Of a DNA stretch of 64,000 nt, positions 54,445-64,000 are shown piece after piece. The notes below the pieces were generated by a model. It did no database searches and was not told the origin of the DNA. It saw only the letters and a list, made by a program, of their open reading frames with translations. Numbering within the stretch: the first letter of the stretch is position 1; the number at the start of each line of letters is the position of its first letter. The translations under genes and the position numbers were made by a program. The stretch covers positions 1 through 64,000 of the forward strand of contig CALAGS010000204.1 in the NCBI GenBank assembly GCA_937891665.1, read 5' to 3'. Source of the DNA: an uncultured Burkholderiales bacterium. GTDB taxonomy: Bacteria > Pseudomonadota > Gammaproteobacteria > Burkholderiales > Burkholderiaceae_C.

Positions 54445-55848
54445 ATGCAAGTCACGGCATCTATTTTCAAGGCTTACGACATTCGCGGCACCTACCTGCG
54501 AAACATGGACGAACACTTGGCTGAAGCCTTAGGCCGAGCCTTTGGCAGTATGGCCATGAAGGAAGGTCGGCATACCGTGGCGGTTGGACGCGATGGTCGC
54601 CTAAGTGGGCCTGCGTTGTCGGCAGCCTTGATGCGGGGCCTGATGGCAGTGGGCATTGAAGTCATCGATGTCGGGCTGACCACCACACCCCAACTTTATT
54701 TTGCGGCGCACACCGTGTGCGACAGTGGTATTCAAGTGACGGGCAGTCACAACCCCAAAGATGACAACGGTTTCAAAATGGTTTTGGGTGGCCGGGCTGT
54801 TTATGGCGATGAAATCAAGGCCTTGCAACACATCATTGAAAATGAGTCCTGGCAGCTCAAAGACGGTGGCTCTGTGCGTGTTGTCAATATTCTGCCTGCC
54901 TACATTGATCGCATTGTGTCGGGTATTCAGTTGACCCGACCCCTGAAAATTGTGGTCGATTCTGGCAACGGCATTGCTGGCGCCAGTGCCCCCGGTATTT
55001 TTCGCGCTCTGGGCTGCGAGGTGATTGAATTGTTCAGCGAAGTGGACGGTCATTTTCCCAACCACCATCCCGACCCTAGCAAACCAGAAAATTTGAAAGA
55101 TCTCATCGCGATGCTTCAAACTTCAGGTGCAGAATTGGGACTGGCGTTTGATGGCGATGGCGACCGACTGGGTATCGTTACGCAAGATGGTGAAACCATT
55201 TACCCAGACAGGCAAATGCAGCTGTTTGCCCAAGACGTATTGAGTCGAGTGCCCAATGGCACCATTTTGTTTGATGTGAAATGCTCGCAACGTTTGGCTC
55301 CCGCCATTCGCGCTGCGGGCGGTAAACCCCTGATGTACAAAACGGGCCACTCTCTGATCAAAGCCAAGATGAAGCAGATAGAAGCAGAGGGCGGTGAAGC
55401 GCCATTAGGCGGCGAGATGAGTGGCCATATCTTTTTCAAGGAGCGATGGTACGGTTTTGACGATGGTACCTACGCGGGTTGCCGTCTCTTGGAAATTTTA
55501 AGTCGCAGCCCCAATGCCAATGAAGTTCTTAAAGCATTGCCAAGCAGTTTCAGCACGCCCGAGTTAAACGTAGCGTGCCAAGAGGGTGAGCCTCACCTAC
55601 TGACAGCCAAATTATTGACAATGGCGCATGACTATTTTTCGGCCCCAGCTGAAATTTCAGACATGGATGGTTTGCGTGTCGATTGGCCCGATGGCTTTGG
55701 TTTGATTCGCGCTTCTAACACCACACCTGTGCTGGTCTTGCGTTTTGAAGGGCATACAGAAACTGCCCTGCATCGCATTGAAAACGACATGCTGACCTTG
55801 TTGAAAACCGTCAAGCCAGATGCCAGCTTGCAAAGCTCGGCGCATTGA
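54445..55848 (+). CDS. Phosphomannomutase / phosphoglucomutase
   Basis: The 467-residue alpha-D-phosphohexomutase interconverts hexose 1- and 6-phosphates for cell-envelope sugars. The phosphoserine is S101 in TGSHNP. The Mg2+ loop is D236-G-D238-G-D240-R. The sugar-binding loop is GEMSGH, and the C-terminal phosphate loop is RASNTTP. This is the AlgC/ManB-type PMM/PGM family. waaA follows 31 bp later, consistent with a role in lipopolysaccharide precursor supply. Sugar preference between mannose and glucose cannot be decided by eye. Confidence 0.93.
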   Translation: MQVTASIFKAYDIRGTYLRNMDEHLAEALGRAFGSMAMKEGRHTVAVGRDGRLSGPALSAALMRGLMAVGIEVIDVGLTTTPQLYFAAHTVCDSGIQVTGSHNPKDDNGFKMVLGGRAVYGDEIKALQHIIENESWQLKDGGSVRVVNILPAYIDRIVSGIQLTRPLKIVVDSGNGIAGASAPGIFRALGCEVIELFSEVDGHFPNHHPDPSKPENLKDLIAMLQTSGAELGLAFDGDGDRLGIVTQDGETIYPDRQMQLFAQDVLSRVPNGTILFDVKCSQRLAPAIRAAGGKPLMYKTGHSLIKAKMKQIEAEGGEAPLGGEMSGHIFFKERWYGFDDGTYAGCRLLEILSRSPNANEVLKALPSSFSTPELNVACQEGEPHLLTAKLLTMAHDYFSAPAEISDMDGLRVDWPDGFGLIRASNTTPVLVLRFEGHTETALHRIENDMLTLLKTVKPDASLQSSAH

Positions 55849-55879
55849 TGGGTGTGCCTCATTCTTTCGGATTTGCTGA

Positions 55880-57202
55880 GTGATTTCTAATCTCTCTCTT
55901 TGGCTCTACGGTGTTTTCATGCGCTTGGCGCAGCCCCTGCTTCGACGTAAGTTGCACAAGCGAGCCCAAGCAGAGCCGCTTTATGGCCAGTTCATTGAAG
56001 AGCGATTTGGCCATTACACGCAAAGCGCTCGTCAAGACTGGATTTGGATTCACGCAGTCTCTTTGGGCGAAGCACGTACTGCCGCCATTTTGCTGGAGGG
56101 TTTGCGGCGGGCTATGCCTGGGATGAAATTGTTGCTGACAAATGGCACAGCAACTGGGCGCGAGGAAGGGCGCAAACTTTTGCAAGATGGCGATTTGCAA
56201 GTTTGGCAGCCTTGGGATTCGCCCGAAGTGCTTGATCGTTTTTTTCTCGCCTTCCAGCCCACAATGGGTTTATTGCTTGAGACAGAAGTGTGGCCTTTGC
56301 TGGTTCAGCGTGCGCAAGTTCACGGCGTTCCCATCATGTTGGTCAACGCACGCATGAGTGAAAAATCGATGCGCCAGGCACAGCGATGGCCCTCTCTCAT
56401 GCGGCCTGCCTATGCAGGACTGAGCGCCGTGTGTGCTCAAACGCAAGACGATGCCAGCCGACTGAAGACTTTGGGTGCCAAGGTTCAGGGCATCTACGGT
56501 AATTTGAAGTTTGATGCTAAGCCAGACGCGGTCCAACTTGCTTTGGGCCAATCTTGGCGCCAACAGCTGGCCGCACCGGTTGTCATGTTGGCCAGTTCGC
56601 GCGAGGGTGAAGAAGGTTTATGGCTGAAAGCTTGGCAGGCATTTCTCACGCAACATCCTGATGTCCGAGTTAATTGGCTCATCGTGCCAAGGCATCCGCA
56701 ACGTGTGAATGAGGTTGAAAGTTTGTTGCAGTCTGGCGGGTTGCGAGTTTCAAGACGTTCAAGCTGGGGTCATGAAGGCCCCAGCTTTGCCTCAGATTCA
56801 AGTGTAGAAAAAACACACTTAACACCAGCGGTTCTGTTGGGTGACAGTCTTGGTGAAATGGCACTTTATTACAGCTTGGCCGATGTGGCTTTGCTTGGCG
56901 GCAGCTTTGAAAAACTGGGTGGTCAAAATTTAATTGAAGCGGCGGCCTGTGCTTGCCCCATTGTGATGGGGCCGCACACCTTCAATTTTTCAGAGGCTTC
57001 TGAAGCGGCACAAAACTCGGGTGCGGCGCAGCGTGCGCCCAACATGGCAGAAGCTGTGCGTTTGGCTGTAGAGACTGTGCTGAACAAGCAAGTGCAACAA
57101 AAGTGCGCGCATCAAGCAGCGCAATTTTCAAAGCAGCATGGCGGTGCTACAGAACGCACTGTGCTGGCAGTGCAAGAGTTGCTGAATTCAATCAGAGATT
57201 GA
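55880..57202 (+). CDS. waaA: 3-deoxy-D-manno-octulosonic acid transferase
   Basis: The 440-residue inner-membrane glycosyltransferase adds Kdo to lipid A precursor. It has an N-terminal anchor helix (LSLWLYGVFMRLAQP) followed by a GT-B fold with IHAVSLGEARTA, ETEVWPLLV and, near the C-terminus, GGSFEKLGGQNLIEAAA, all WaaA hallmarks. The start codon is GTG with no clear strong Shine-Dalgarno. The number of Kdo residues added cannot be read. It converges on tolC, with 13 bp between stops and a palindrome over the junction. Confidence 0.94.
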   Translation: MISNLSLWLYGVFMRLAQPLLRRKLHKRAQAEPLYGQFIEERFGHYTQSARQDWIWIHAVSLGEARTAAILLEGLRRAMPGMKLLLTNGTATGREEGRKLLQDGDLQVWQPWDSPEVLDRFFLAFQPTMGLLLETEVWPLLVQRAQVHGVPIMLVNARMSEKSMRQAQRWPSLMRPAYAGLSAVCAQTQDDASRLKTLGAKVQGIYGNLKFDAKPDAVQLALGQSWRQQLAAPVVMLASSREGEEGLWLKAWQAFLTQHPDVRVNWLIVPRHPQRVNEVESLLQSGGLRVSRRSSWGHEGPSFASDSSVEKTHLTPAVLLGDSLGEMALYYSLADVALLGGSFEKLGGQNLIEAAACACPIVMGPHTFNFSEASEAAQNSGAAQRAPNMAEAVRLAVETVLNKQVQQKCAHQAAQFSKQHGGATERTVLAVQELLNSIRD

Positions 57203-57207
57203 ATTCA
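57183..57207. terminator. Perfect palindrome at the waaA/tolC junction
   Basis: An 11-bp perfect inverted repeat with arms TGAATTCAATC and GATTGAATTCA around an AGA loop spans the last codons and stop of waaA. It faces the convergent tolC gene. It is AT-rich and lacks a T-run, so it may be a weak bidirectional terminator or a 3'-end stabiliser. Confidence 0.5.
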
Positions 57208-57215
57208 ATCATCGT

Positions 57216-58535
57216 TCAAGGATTTAAAAGTGCGTTGATCGAAGCCAGATCGGTTTCGGTTAGCGTGCCGGCCGCTTGTCGCAGTTTAAGTTGACCCAGC
57301 AAAACATCGTAACGCGCTTTGGCCAAATCACGTTTGGTCTGGAACAGTTGGCTCTGGCTGTTGAGTACATCGATGTTGATGCGCACTCCCACTTGATATC
57401 CCAATTTGTTAGCGTCTAAAGCGCTTTGGCTGGAAGCCTCGGCGGCTTGCAGTGCATTGACTTGACCAATGCCAGATTGCAAGCCAAAGAAGGCGGTGCG
57501 TGTTGCTTGCGCCACGTTGCGTTCAGCGGCATCCAGGTCTGAGCGGGCTTTGTCTTCCAGTGCAACAGTTTCCTTGATGCGGTTTTGAGTCGCATAACCA
57601 GTGAACAAGGGCATGTTAAAGGCCAAGCTGATGCTGTTTGAGTTGGTGTCCACTTGGGATGTGTTCAGGCCCTTGCCGTTTTTATAGCGAGTGGGTGTGA
57701 AGCCAGCAACCAAGTCGAGCGTGGGTTTGTTGCCTGCCTCTGCTTTCTTGATTTCAAGTTTGGCAATGTCCAAGCTTGCGCGGCTTTGAAGAACAGCTGG
57801 GTTGAATTCTGATGACTGCTTCACCCATTGGTCAATCGAGGATGATTCTGGCGCAGAAAGCTTGGCCATGCGCGACAATGATTTGGGTTCGATGTTGTTC
57901 AGCCCGACCAACTGATTCAAAGCCATGCGTTTGATGCGCAAATCGTTGTCAGCTGCAATCTCTTGTGCCAGAACCAAGTCATAGCGAGCTTGCGCTTCGC
58001 GGCTGTCTGTGATGGTTGAAGTGCCGACTTCAAAGTTGCGTTTGGCGGCAGCCAATTGTTCGGCAACGGCCAATTTTTGGGCTTTGACAAAGTCCAAGCT
58101 TTCACGGGAAATGAGCACATCAAAGTAAGCTTGGCTTAGGCGAACCATGAGGTCTTGCTCTGCAGCTTTGAGCTGAATGCTTGCTAATGCCAATTGGCGC
58201 ATGCCCTGTTCGTAGGTGGCAGCGTTGGCAGGACGGTAGAGAGGCTGAGTTGCATTGATGGTGGCGGCCATGCTTTGTGACTTGGCGGTTTGCGAAGCGG
58301 CGATCAAGTCGACCTCGGTCCTGTTGAGGTTGGCAGACAAGCCAACGGTGGGGAGTAATACAGCTCTGGCTTGTTCACCCTTTGACAAGTTGGCGGTGTA
58401 TTGGTATTGAGCCGCCTTGTAGGTGGCATCGAAGCCGCGTGCTGTTTGGAACAAGGACATCAAGTTCTGTGCTTGCGCTGAGCCAGCGAATGCGGCTGAA
58501 ATAGCCAAAGTAATTGGGAGAATGCGCAAATTCAT
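57216..58535 (-). CDS. tolC: TolC-family outer membrane channel protein
   Basis: The 439-residue protein has a signal peptide ending GSAQAQ and two outer-membrane-efflux-protein repeats rich in heptad helices (for example RFALDKQ-like QAEASSQSALDANKLGYQVG, split over a turn). It forms the trimeric exit duct for RND, ABC or type I export systems. It is in the same orientation as, and 6 kb from, an RND pump with adaptor encoded at 59648-64000, for which it is a likely partner. The conserved neighbours rhodanese and pcm are immediately upstream, as in related betaproteobacteria. Confidence 0.92.
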   Translation of the reverse strand: MNLRILPITLAISAAFAGSAQAQNLMSLFQTARGFDATYKAAQYQYTANLSKGEQARAVLLPTVGLSANLNRTEVDLIAASQTAKSQSMAATINATQPLYRPANAATYEQGMRQLALASIQLKAAEQDLMVRLSQAYFDVLISRESLDFVKAQKLAVAEQLAAAKRNFEVGTSTITDSREAQARYDLVLAQEIAADNDLRIKRMALNQLVGLNNIEPKSLSRMAKLSAPESSSIDQWVKQSSEFNPAVLQSRASLDIAKLEIKKAEAGNKPTLDLVAGFTPTRYKNGKGLNTSQVDTNSNSISLAFNMPLFTGYATQNRIKETVALEDKARSDLDAAERNVAQATRTAFFGLQSGIGQVNALQAAEASSQSALDANKLGYQVGVRINIDVLNSQSQLFQTKRDLAKARYDVLLGQLKLRQAAGTLTETDLASINALLNP

Positions 58536-58577
58536 AAAATTCTTTCGAGGGACAAACCAATAAGAAAAGGACTCAAT

Positions 58578-58916
58578 TCAATAAACAGGAATGCTGGCAT
58601 CGACTTCTCTAGACCAAGCATTAATGCCGCCACTGATGTTGGTGATATGTTCAAAGCCATGGTGTTCTAAAAATGCTGCGACCTGCATGCTTCTACCGCC
58701 ATGGTGGCAAAGGCATGCAATGGGTCTTTGCTTATCGAGGTCTTGTAGGCGGTCTGGAACTGTCTGCATGGGCATGATTTGTACTTCGCAGCCAGCGGGC
58801 GCAATGCTTGCTAGCTGACATTCCCATGTTTCGCGCACATCCAAAATCAAGGGTAGGCCTTGAGCAGTGGCTTGAGATATCCATTCACTAAATTGGGCGG
58901 GGCTCACTTGTTGCAT
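58578..58916 (-). CDS. Single-domain rhodanese-like protein
   Basis: The 112-residue cytoplasmic rhodanese domain has the catalytic cysteine C70 in CHHGGRS and the substrate-shaping LDVRETWE near residue 25. It resembles GlpE-type single-domain sulfurtransferases, but the loop composition (HHGGRS) is that of a common betaproteobacterial group of unknown physiological acceptor. It lies between pcm and tolC on the same strand in a conserved trio. Confidence 0.88.
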   Translation of the reverse strand: MQQVSPAQFSEWISQATAQGLPLILDVRETWECQLASIAPAGCEVQIMPMQTVPDRLQDLDKQRPIACLCHHGGRSMQVAAFLEHHGFEHITNISGGINAWSREVDASIPVY

Positions 58917-58949
58917 AAAAGAAGCTGTGTTGTCTGTGGATAAGCTTAA

Positions 58950-59615
58950 TTAAAAGGCAAAACGATTGTGTTCAGGAAAGCCTCTGAGCCGAGGGGCTAG
59001 GGTGTCCCATGGCTCTGAAGTTTGCCATTGCTGCGCGGCAGTGCGAGTGATGACGCTGGCGCGCATCATGGGTTCCTCGCCAACCACCGCCAACAAACGA
59101 CCACCGATGCTCAATTGATTCAGCAAGGCTTGGGGAACCTCTGCCACCGATCCGCTGAGCATGATGACATCGAAGGGCCCATCGGCTGAGGCACCTTGGC
59201 TGCCATCAGCTTGGCGAACTTCTGCGTTGTGAATGCCTGCAGTTTGCAGATTGGCGCGGGCTTGTTGGGCCAATGCAGGGTCCAATTCAAAACTCAATAC
59301 GCTGGCGGCTTGATGCGCCAACAATGCCGCCATGTAGCCAGAGCCCGTGCCAATTTCCAGCACTTTATCGGTATGTTTGACGGCGGCATTTTGTAAAAAA
59401 CGCGCTTCTACGCGGGGGGCCAACATGACTTGGTCAGAATCAGCGTCTTTGCCTAAAGGAATTTCCATATCGACAAAAGCCAAAGCTTTGTGGGCCATGG
59501 GTGCAAAGTTCTCGCGCTTCACCTGTAAAAGCAAGGCTAGCACTTGCCCATCCAAGACTTCCCAGGGACGAATTTGTTGTTCAATCATGTTGAAACGGGC
59601 GATGTCATTGTTCAC
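58950..59615 (-). CDS. pcm: Protein-L-isoaspartate O-methyltransferase
   Basis: The 221-residue SAM-dependent enzyme methylates isoaspartyl residues in damaged proteins to start their repair. The SAM motif is LEIGTGSGYMAALLA near residue 86. The N-terminal MIEQQIRPW is typical of the proteobacterial PCMT group next to tolC. The classical motif around the substrate pocket is partly changed (MLSGSVAEVP), so catalytic efficiency on isoaspartate is not assured. It lies 33 bp upstream of the rhodanese gene. Confidence 0.85.
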   Translation of the reverse strand: MNNDIARFNMIEQQIRPWEVLDGQVLALLLQVKRENFAPMAHKALAFVDMEIPLGKDADSDQVMLAPRVEARFLQNAAVKHTDKVLEIGTGSGYMAALLAHQAASVLSFELDPALAQQARANLQTAGIHNAEVRQADGSQGASADGPFDVIMLSGSVAEVPQALLNQLSIGGRLLAVVGEEPMMRASVITRTAAQQWQTSEPWDTLAPRLRGFPEHNRFAF

Positions 59616-59647
59616 GGCTACTCCAGGGGGTATCTAATTCTAGCTCA

Positions 59648-62600
59648 TCACATTTTAGCTTCTACGGGCGCCTCGGAATTTGATTTGGCCTTGCCAGTCC
59701 AAAGCCTTTTCAAAAACTCACTCAAATCGTCCATGTAGCAATAAACCACTGGGACGACCACAAGGGTGAGCAAAGAGGAGGTAATGACCCCTCCGATGAC
59801 GGCTTGCCCCATGGGTGATCGTTGCTCTGAGCCCTCTGTGATGGCAAATGCCAGCGGGATCATGCCAAAAATCATGGCCAAAGTCGTCATCAAAATGGGG
59901 CGGAGTCGGACTTTGGCGGCCATCAGCAGAGCTTCGTGCCGATTTAAGCCTGCAACGGGCTGCCCTGTGTCTGAAACGCTGCCTTCACGGGCTCTGATGG
60001 CAAAGTCAACTAGCAAAATGGCATTTTTGGTGACCAAGCCCATCAGCATGACGACGCCAATGACCGAGAACATGGAGAGCGCAGATTTAAAGGCCATGAG
60101 CGCCAAGACGACGCCAATCAGGGTGAGCGGCAGGGCAGTCATAAGGGCAAGAGGCTGTAAAAAACTCTTGAACTGACTTGCCAAAATCATGTAGATGAAG
60201 ATCACGGCCATGATGAGGGCTGTGATGGCATATTGAAATGACTCATTCATGCTTTTGGTAGTGCCGCCAAATTGATAGCGGTAGCCGGGCGGCCAAGCCA
60301 CTGCATCTAAAACTTTCCGTATGTCGTTTGAAATTTCGCCAGCTGATCTTCTTGACGCATTGGCATTGATCGACACTTCTCGCATTAAATCGCGGCGGTT
60401 GATTTGGTTGGAGCCCGTGGTTTCTTGCACTTGTGCAATTTGTCCTAGGCGAACGGTTCGCGAAGTTCCGTCGGGGGCTTGCAGGCTAAAGGGCAGACGC
60501 TCTAAGTCTTGTGGGCTGTTTCTAAACTCTGGCGCAAGGCGCACATTGACATCGTAGGTCTGATCGTCAGGCGCGCGCCAATTGCCCACAGTTTGCCCCG
60601 CCAGCAAGGTGCGCAGCGCACCTGCAATAGGCGCCGTACTTAAGCCGATATCGGAGGCCGATTCTCGCAACACGTTGATCGAAATCGAAGGTTTGTTGGG
60701 TTTGACACTGGAATCCAAATCGACCAGGCCAGGGATATTGCGAATTTTTTCTATGATCTGCAAGGTCAGTCGTTCTAGCTCACGTTGATCAGCCCCTTGA
60801 AGTGAAAATTCAATTTGCTTGCTGCCAGCCACAGAATCTAGGGTGCCGACATGGGTGACCGCAATGCCGGCAACTTTGCTAAGCCTTTCTCGCAGCAAAG
60901 CCCCGATGTCTTCAACGCTGCGCTGACGTAATTTTCGATCAACCAAACGAATGTAAATGCTGGCGTTGTTTTTGCCTTGTGCATTGGGCGTGTTCATGCC
61001 CGTGAGGGTGTATTCAACCTCTGGAAATTCACGCACAATTTTTTCAACTTGTTTGGCTTTGAGAGCCGTGCTTTCAAGCGATGTGCCCACTGGCGTCTGA
61101 AAGGCCAGTGTGGCTTCTGAGTAATCGCCCTTGGGCACAAATTCTGTGCCCAAAAGCGGCACCATGAAAACACTTGCAATGAAGATCAGCAATGCAGTCA
61201 ACAGGGTGGTGAGCTTGTGATTCAAGGCCCAAGCCAACATGCCTTGGTACTTGTCAGCCATGCGGTCGGTTTGAACTTCAAACCAATGCGTGACACGGCC
61301 CACCGTTTTGTCATAAAAACTGGCCGACTTTTGAGTATCGCCTTGCGGATGAATGCTAGGGTCATGCCACACACTTGACAGCATGGGATCCAATGTGAAG
61401 CTGACAAACATGGAGATGAGTACGGCCGCCACAATCGTGATGCCAAACTCGTGGAAGAACTTGCCGATGATGCCCTCCATGAAACCAATGGGCAGGAAGA
61501 CAGCCACGATGGACAAGGTGGTTGCCAGAACAGCAAGGCCAATTTCTTGCGTTCCGAGCATGGCGGCGTTGTAGGCATTCTTACCCATTTGCACATGTCG
61601 CACGATGTTCTCGCGAACCACAATGGCGTCGTCAATCAGCAAGCCCACACACAAGGACAAGGCCATGAGCGTGATCATGTTGATGGTAAAACCAAACATG
61701 CTCATGAACCAAAATGTGCCGATCAATGAAATGGGCAGCGTTAAGCCGGTAATGACTGTAGAGCGCCACGAGTTCAAGAATAAAAACACAATGAGAATGG
61801 TCAGCAGTGCGCCCTCAATGAGGGTTCGGCGAACATTGTCGACAGCGACTCGAATTTGACGAGAGCCATCCGACACAGGTTCAAGACGAATGCCAGCAGG
61901 AATTTGTTTGCGCAGCTCTTTCAGGGTGGCCATCAGCCCGTCAACCACTTCGATGGTGTTGGCATCTTGTGCCTTTTGAACCGTGAGCACCAAGGTTCTT
62001 TCGCCGTTGTACAGTGCCATGTTTGTAATTTCTTGGGCACCGTCATTCACAGTGGCGACTTGTGACAATCGGATGGGCGTATTACCTTTGCGAGCCACAA
62101 TGATGTTGGCAAAATCTTCGGGTCGTTTGACGCGAGATTGAACCTGAATCACACGCTCTTGCGTCAAGGACCTCAAGGCCCCTACAGGTAAATCTTGATT
62201 TTCATTTCGAACCGCGGCGGCAATTTGATCTGCCGAGACGCCCAAGGCCTCCATGGCATCGGGCCGCAGGTAAATGTTAATTTCTCTTCGGCTGCCGCCC
62301 AACACATTGACCGCTCCCACGCCGCGAACGTTTTCTAAACGTTTCTTAATGGTTTGTTCAGCATAGTTGGTGAGTTCGACCAGGCTCGTTAGTTTGCTGT
62401 CATTTTGAGCTTCGGGAAAAACCGCTAAAGACCATATGGCTTTGCTGGTAGGGTCGAAGCGAATGATGCGCGGCTCTTTGACCTCATCGCGCAAAGTTGC
62501 GCGCATACCGGCTACTTTTTCGCGCACGTCATCGGCGGCTTTTCGACCATCCATGTTCAGCTGAAACTCGATGACCACCACAGATTGATTTTCATAACTG

Positions 62601-62848
62601 CGCGAGGTGAGGGCACTGATGCCGGCAATTGAATTCACACCTTCTTCAATTTTTTTAGAAACTTCGCTCTCAACAATTTCAGGTGATGCACCTGGGTACT
62701 CGGTCAGAACCACGACCACAGGTAAATCAATGTTGGGAAATTGATCGACTTTCAAGCGCTGAAAGGAAAATAAACCCATGACCACAAACACGAGCATGAT
62801 CATGGTCGCAAAGACCGGATTCTGGATGCTGACTTTGGTAAACCACAT
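59648..62848 (-). CDS. RND efflux pump, HAE-1 family inner-membrane protein
   Basis: The 1066-residue proton-driven pump has two repeats of six helices and two large periplasmic loops. The proton-relay aspartates are D406 and D407 in [13 protein letters not shown]. The N-terminus [17 protein letters not shown] and the second-repeat segment [14 protein letters not shown] are standard. It exports hydrophobic or amphipathic compounds together with the adaptor encoded 10 bp upstream and an outer-membrane channel, probably the nearby TolC. The C-terminus is a short charged tail. Substrates are unknown. Confidence 0.94.
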   Translation of the reverse strand: MWFTKVSIQNPVFATMIMLVFVVMGLFSFQRLKVDQFPNIDLPVVVVLTEYPGASPEIVESEVSKKIEEGVNSIAGISALTSRSYENQSVVVIEFQLNMDGRKAADDVREKVAGMRATLRDEVKEPRIIRFDPTSKAIWSLAVFPEAQNDSKLTSLVELTNYAEQTIKKRLENVRGVGAVNVLGGSRREINIYLRPDAMEALGVSADQIAAAVRNENQDLPVGALRSLTQERVIQVQSRVKRPEDFANIIVARKGNTPIRLSQVATVNDGAQEITNMALYNGERTLVLTVQKAQDANTIEVVDGLMATLKELRKQIPAGIRLEPVSDGSRQIRVAVDNVRRTLIEGALLTILIVFLFLNSWRSTVITGLTLPISLIGTFWFMSMFGFTINMITLMALSLCVGLLIDDAIVVRENIVRHVQMGKNAYNAAMLGTQEIGLAVLATTLSIVAVFLPIGFMEGIIGKFFHEFGITIVAAVLISMFVSFTLDPMLSSVWHDPSIHPQGDTQKSASFYDKTVGRVTHWFEVQTDRMADKYQGMLAWALNHKLTTLLTALLIFIASVFMVPLLGTEFVPKGDYSEATLAFQTPVGTSLESTALKAKQVEKIVREFPEVEYTLTGMNTPNAQGKNNASIYIRLVDRKLRQRSVEDIGALLRERLSKVAGIAVTHVGTLDSVAGSKQIEFSLQGADQRELERLTLQIIEKIRNIPGLVDLDSSVKPNKPSISINVLRESASDIGLSTAPIAGALRTLLAGQTVGNWRAPDDQTYDVNVRLAPEFRNSPQDLERLPFSLQAPDGTSRTVRLGQIAQVQETTGSNQINRRDLMREVSINANASRRSAGEISNDIRKVLDAVAWPPGYRYQFGGTTKSMNESFQYAITALIMAVIFIYMILASQFKSFLQPLALMTALPLTLIGVVLALMAFKSALSMFSVIGVVMLMGLVTKNAILLVDFAIRAREGSVSDTGQPVAGLNRHEALLMAAKVRLRPILMTTLAMIFGMIPLAFAITEGSEQRSPMGQAVIGGVITSSLLTLVVVPVVYCYMDDLSEFLKRLWTGKAKSNSEAPVEAKM

Positions 62849-62857
62849 AGTCTGAGC

Positions 62858-64000
62858 TTATGGCTTGGCGCCAGTTGTGGCTGTCGGGGTTTTAGGGGCG
62901 CGGGTTACCACGGTGCCCTCTTTGACGGCCCCTGCGCTGGGCGCCAGCAACTGAGCGCCTTCTTCGATTTCTTTCAGGGCCATCACAGCTTGGCCATTGG
63001 CCTCGCCTTTGGCGCCTAGTTCGACTTGGATGTGCATCACTTTGTCATCGCGAATGGTTTGGACATAAGGCTTGGTTTTGTCCGATCGCACACTTTCTAG
63101 GGGAACAACAATCGCTTGAACTTTCTGTGTCCCTAGACTTCCTTGAACAAACACCCCTTGTCGCAACACGGGGTGCGACTGCAATCCCAAATAAATCAAA
63201 ACGCTGCGACTGCCTGCTTGTGTGCTTGGGTTGATTCTCAAGACTTTGGCCGAGACTTCTTCGTGGGTACCCTCAACATTCAGTTTGGCAATCTGTCCAA
63301 GTTTGACGTTCATGGCTTGTGCAGAAGTCAGAGTTGCTTCAAGTTCAAGTTGCGACAGGTCAACGATTTCAATGATGCGGGCTTCAGGTGCCACACGTTC
63401 GCCAGGTTGCGCAAAGCGTTGACTGACAAAGCCATTCAGAGGTGCTTTTAAAACGCTGTCGTCCAATGCCTTGGTCGCCACAGCCAATGTAGCCAGAGCC
63501 GCTTGATAGCTTGCCTTGGCACCGTTGAGGTTAGAGATTGAAGTATCGAGCGCCGTTTTAGAAATAAAGCCTTGATTGACCAGGGCGTTGTTGTTGTCAA
63601 ACTGTCTTTGAGCCACTTCAACTTGTGCCCGCGCGGCTTCTGCTTGCTGTTTATTTTGACTTTGTCGGGCTAGGTATTCGGTGTTGTCTACCCGGGCCAC
63701 AATTTGTCCCATTTTGACAGCATCTCCTTCGCGAACTTCCAACATCACAAGTTCACCGGCAACACGGGCTTTGACCATGGCGCTGCGAACTGCCTTGAGC
63801 GTGCCTGAAACGGGCAAGCCTTGGGACAGGGTCATTTTTTGAGCAATGGCAATGTCGCCATCTGACAATTCAATGCTCACAGGACCATTGGTTTTTAAGG
63901 AGCTGCTTTGAGTTGCTCGCTTACCCATCCAGCCCTTTTGGAAGCCTAAAGTAAGGAGGCCTGCTAGCGCCACGAAGGCGATACTCAAGACGATTTTTTT
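62858..64000 (-). CDS. RND periplasmic adaptor (membrane fusion protein), 5' end cut by window
   Basis: At least 380 residues of an HlyD/AcrA-type adaptor are visible. The N-terminus is a hydrophobic membrane or signal segment (VLSIAFVALAGLLTLGFQ). A lipoyl-like half motif (VREGDAVKMGQIVARVD), an alpha-helical hairpin, the second lipoyl half (LKAPLNGFVSQRF), and the beta-barrel and C-terminal domains follow. The frame stays open to base 64000 with KKIV, so the true start lies just beyond the window; the TTG at 63988 is internal. The stop is 10 bp before the pump gene. A C-terminal Thr/Lys/Pro-rich tail ends the protein. Confidence 0.9.
   Translation of the reverse strand, partial: KKIVLSIAFVALAGLLTLGFQKGWMGKRATQSSSLKTNGPVSIELSDGDIAIAQKMTLSQGLPVSGTLKAVRSAMVKARVAGELVMLEVREGDAVKMGQIVARVDNTEYLARQSQNKQQAEAARAQVEVAQRQFDNNNALVNQGFISKTALDTSISNLNGAKASYQAALATLAVATKALDDSVLKAPLNGFVSQRFAQPGERVAPEARIIEIVDLSQLELEATLTSAQAMNVKLGQIAKLNVEGTHEEVSAKVLRINPSTQAGSRSVLIYLGLQSHPVLRQGVFVQGSLGTQKVQAIVVPLESVRSDKTKPYVQTIRDDKVMHIQVELGAKGEANGQAVMALKEIEEGAQLLAPSAGAVKEGTVVTRAPKTPTATTGAKP

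Noticed and set aside
1..64000. CRISPR arrays, prophage, insertion sequences, integrons or tRNA/rRNA genes
   Set aside because: No spaced identical repeats, transposase or integrase frames, terminal inverted repeats or tRNA-like cloverleaf sequences were noticed by eye; the window is dense housekeeping and metabolic genes.

Overview
The window looks like chromosomal DNA of a Burkholderiales betaproteobacterium, most likely Comamonadaceae (Limnohabitans, Rhodoferax or Polaromonas type). This is judged from gene order, not from a database search. The strongest evidence is the block gyrA-serC-pheA-tyrA-aroA/cmk(fused)-rpsA-ihfB-lapA-lapB beside divergent ompA-ubiG-gph. The run xseB-ispA-dxs, the order waaA-tolC-rhodanese-pcm, and the many TRAP and Bug-type solute-binding proteins fit the same group. 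No phage, insertion sequence, CRISPR array, rRNA or tRNA gene was found, and coding density is very high: no gene-free stretch exceeds 300 bases.

Layout. 1-3.5 kb: the end of a ZIP metal transporter, a mercaptopyruvate-type sulfurtransferase, a DMT permease and a Rieske oxygenase. 3.6-6.7 kb: the isoprenoid run xseB-ispA-dxs. 6.8-10.3 kb: a TRAP transporter whose permease genes and binding-protein gene converge on a shared terminator. 10.4-21.4 kb: a molybdenum/tungsten module. It holds a ModE-like regulator with a periplasmic-binding-protein-like sensor domain, a tungstate-type ABC importer (tupBCA), and on the opposite strand a complete form II CO-dehydrogenase-like molybdenum hydroxylase cluster (coxS-L-M-D-E-G and an xdhC-like gene). 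21.5-24.7 kb: a TAXI-type TRAP transporter directly upstream of the hydroxylase operon on the same strand. 24.8-29.1 kb: crcB, rdgC and a DctPQM TRAP system. 29.3-32.9 kb: a fused 5-oxoprolinase/hydantoinase.

33-45 kb: a small exported helix-hairpin-helix protein, then the conserved lapB/lapA/ihfB/rpsA/aroA-cmk/tyrA/pheA/serC/gyrA block on the minus strand. 45.2-50.7 kb, plus strand: ompA-like porin, ubiG, gph, an alpha/beta hydrolase with a Bug binding protein, and an RlmN/Cfr-family radical SAM enzyme. 50.6-54.3 kb, minus strand: a compact operon ogt-DMT permease-Bug protein-FAD monooxygenase. 54.4-57.2 kb: phosphomannomutase/phosphoglucomutase and waaA. 57.2-64 kb, minus strand: tolC, a rhodanese, pcm, and an RND pump with its adaptor, the adaptor gene running off the window end.

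The most interesting part is 10.4-24.7 kb. A putative oxyanion sensor, an Mo/W importer, a Mo hydroxylase of unknown substrate with its maturation proteins, and a TRAP importer are contiguous. This suggests, but does not prove, a cofactor-metal supply plus substrate uptake plus hydroxylation unit. The second notable element is a three-hairpin leader in front of rpsA. Several start codons were chosen inside longer open frames from Shine-Dalgarno positions or start/stop overlaps; the reasons are given per gene.
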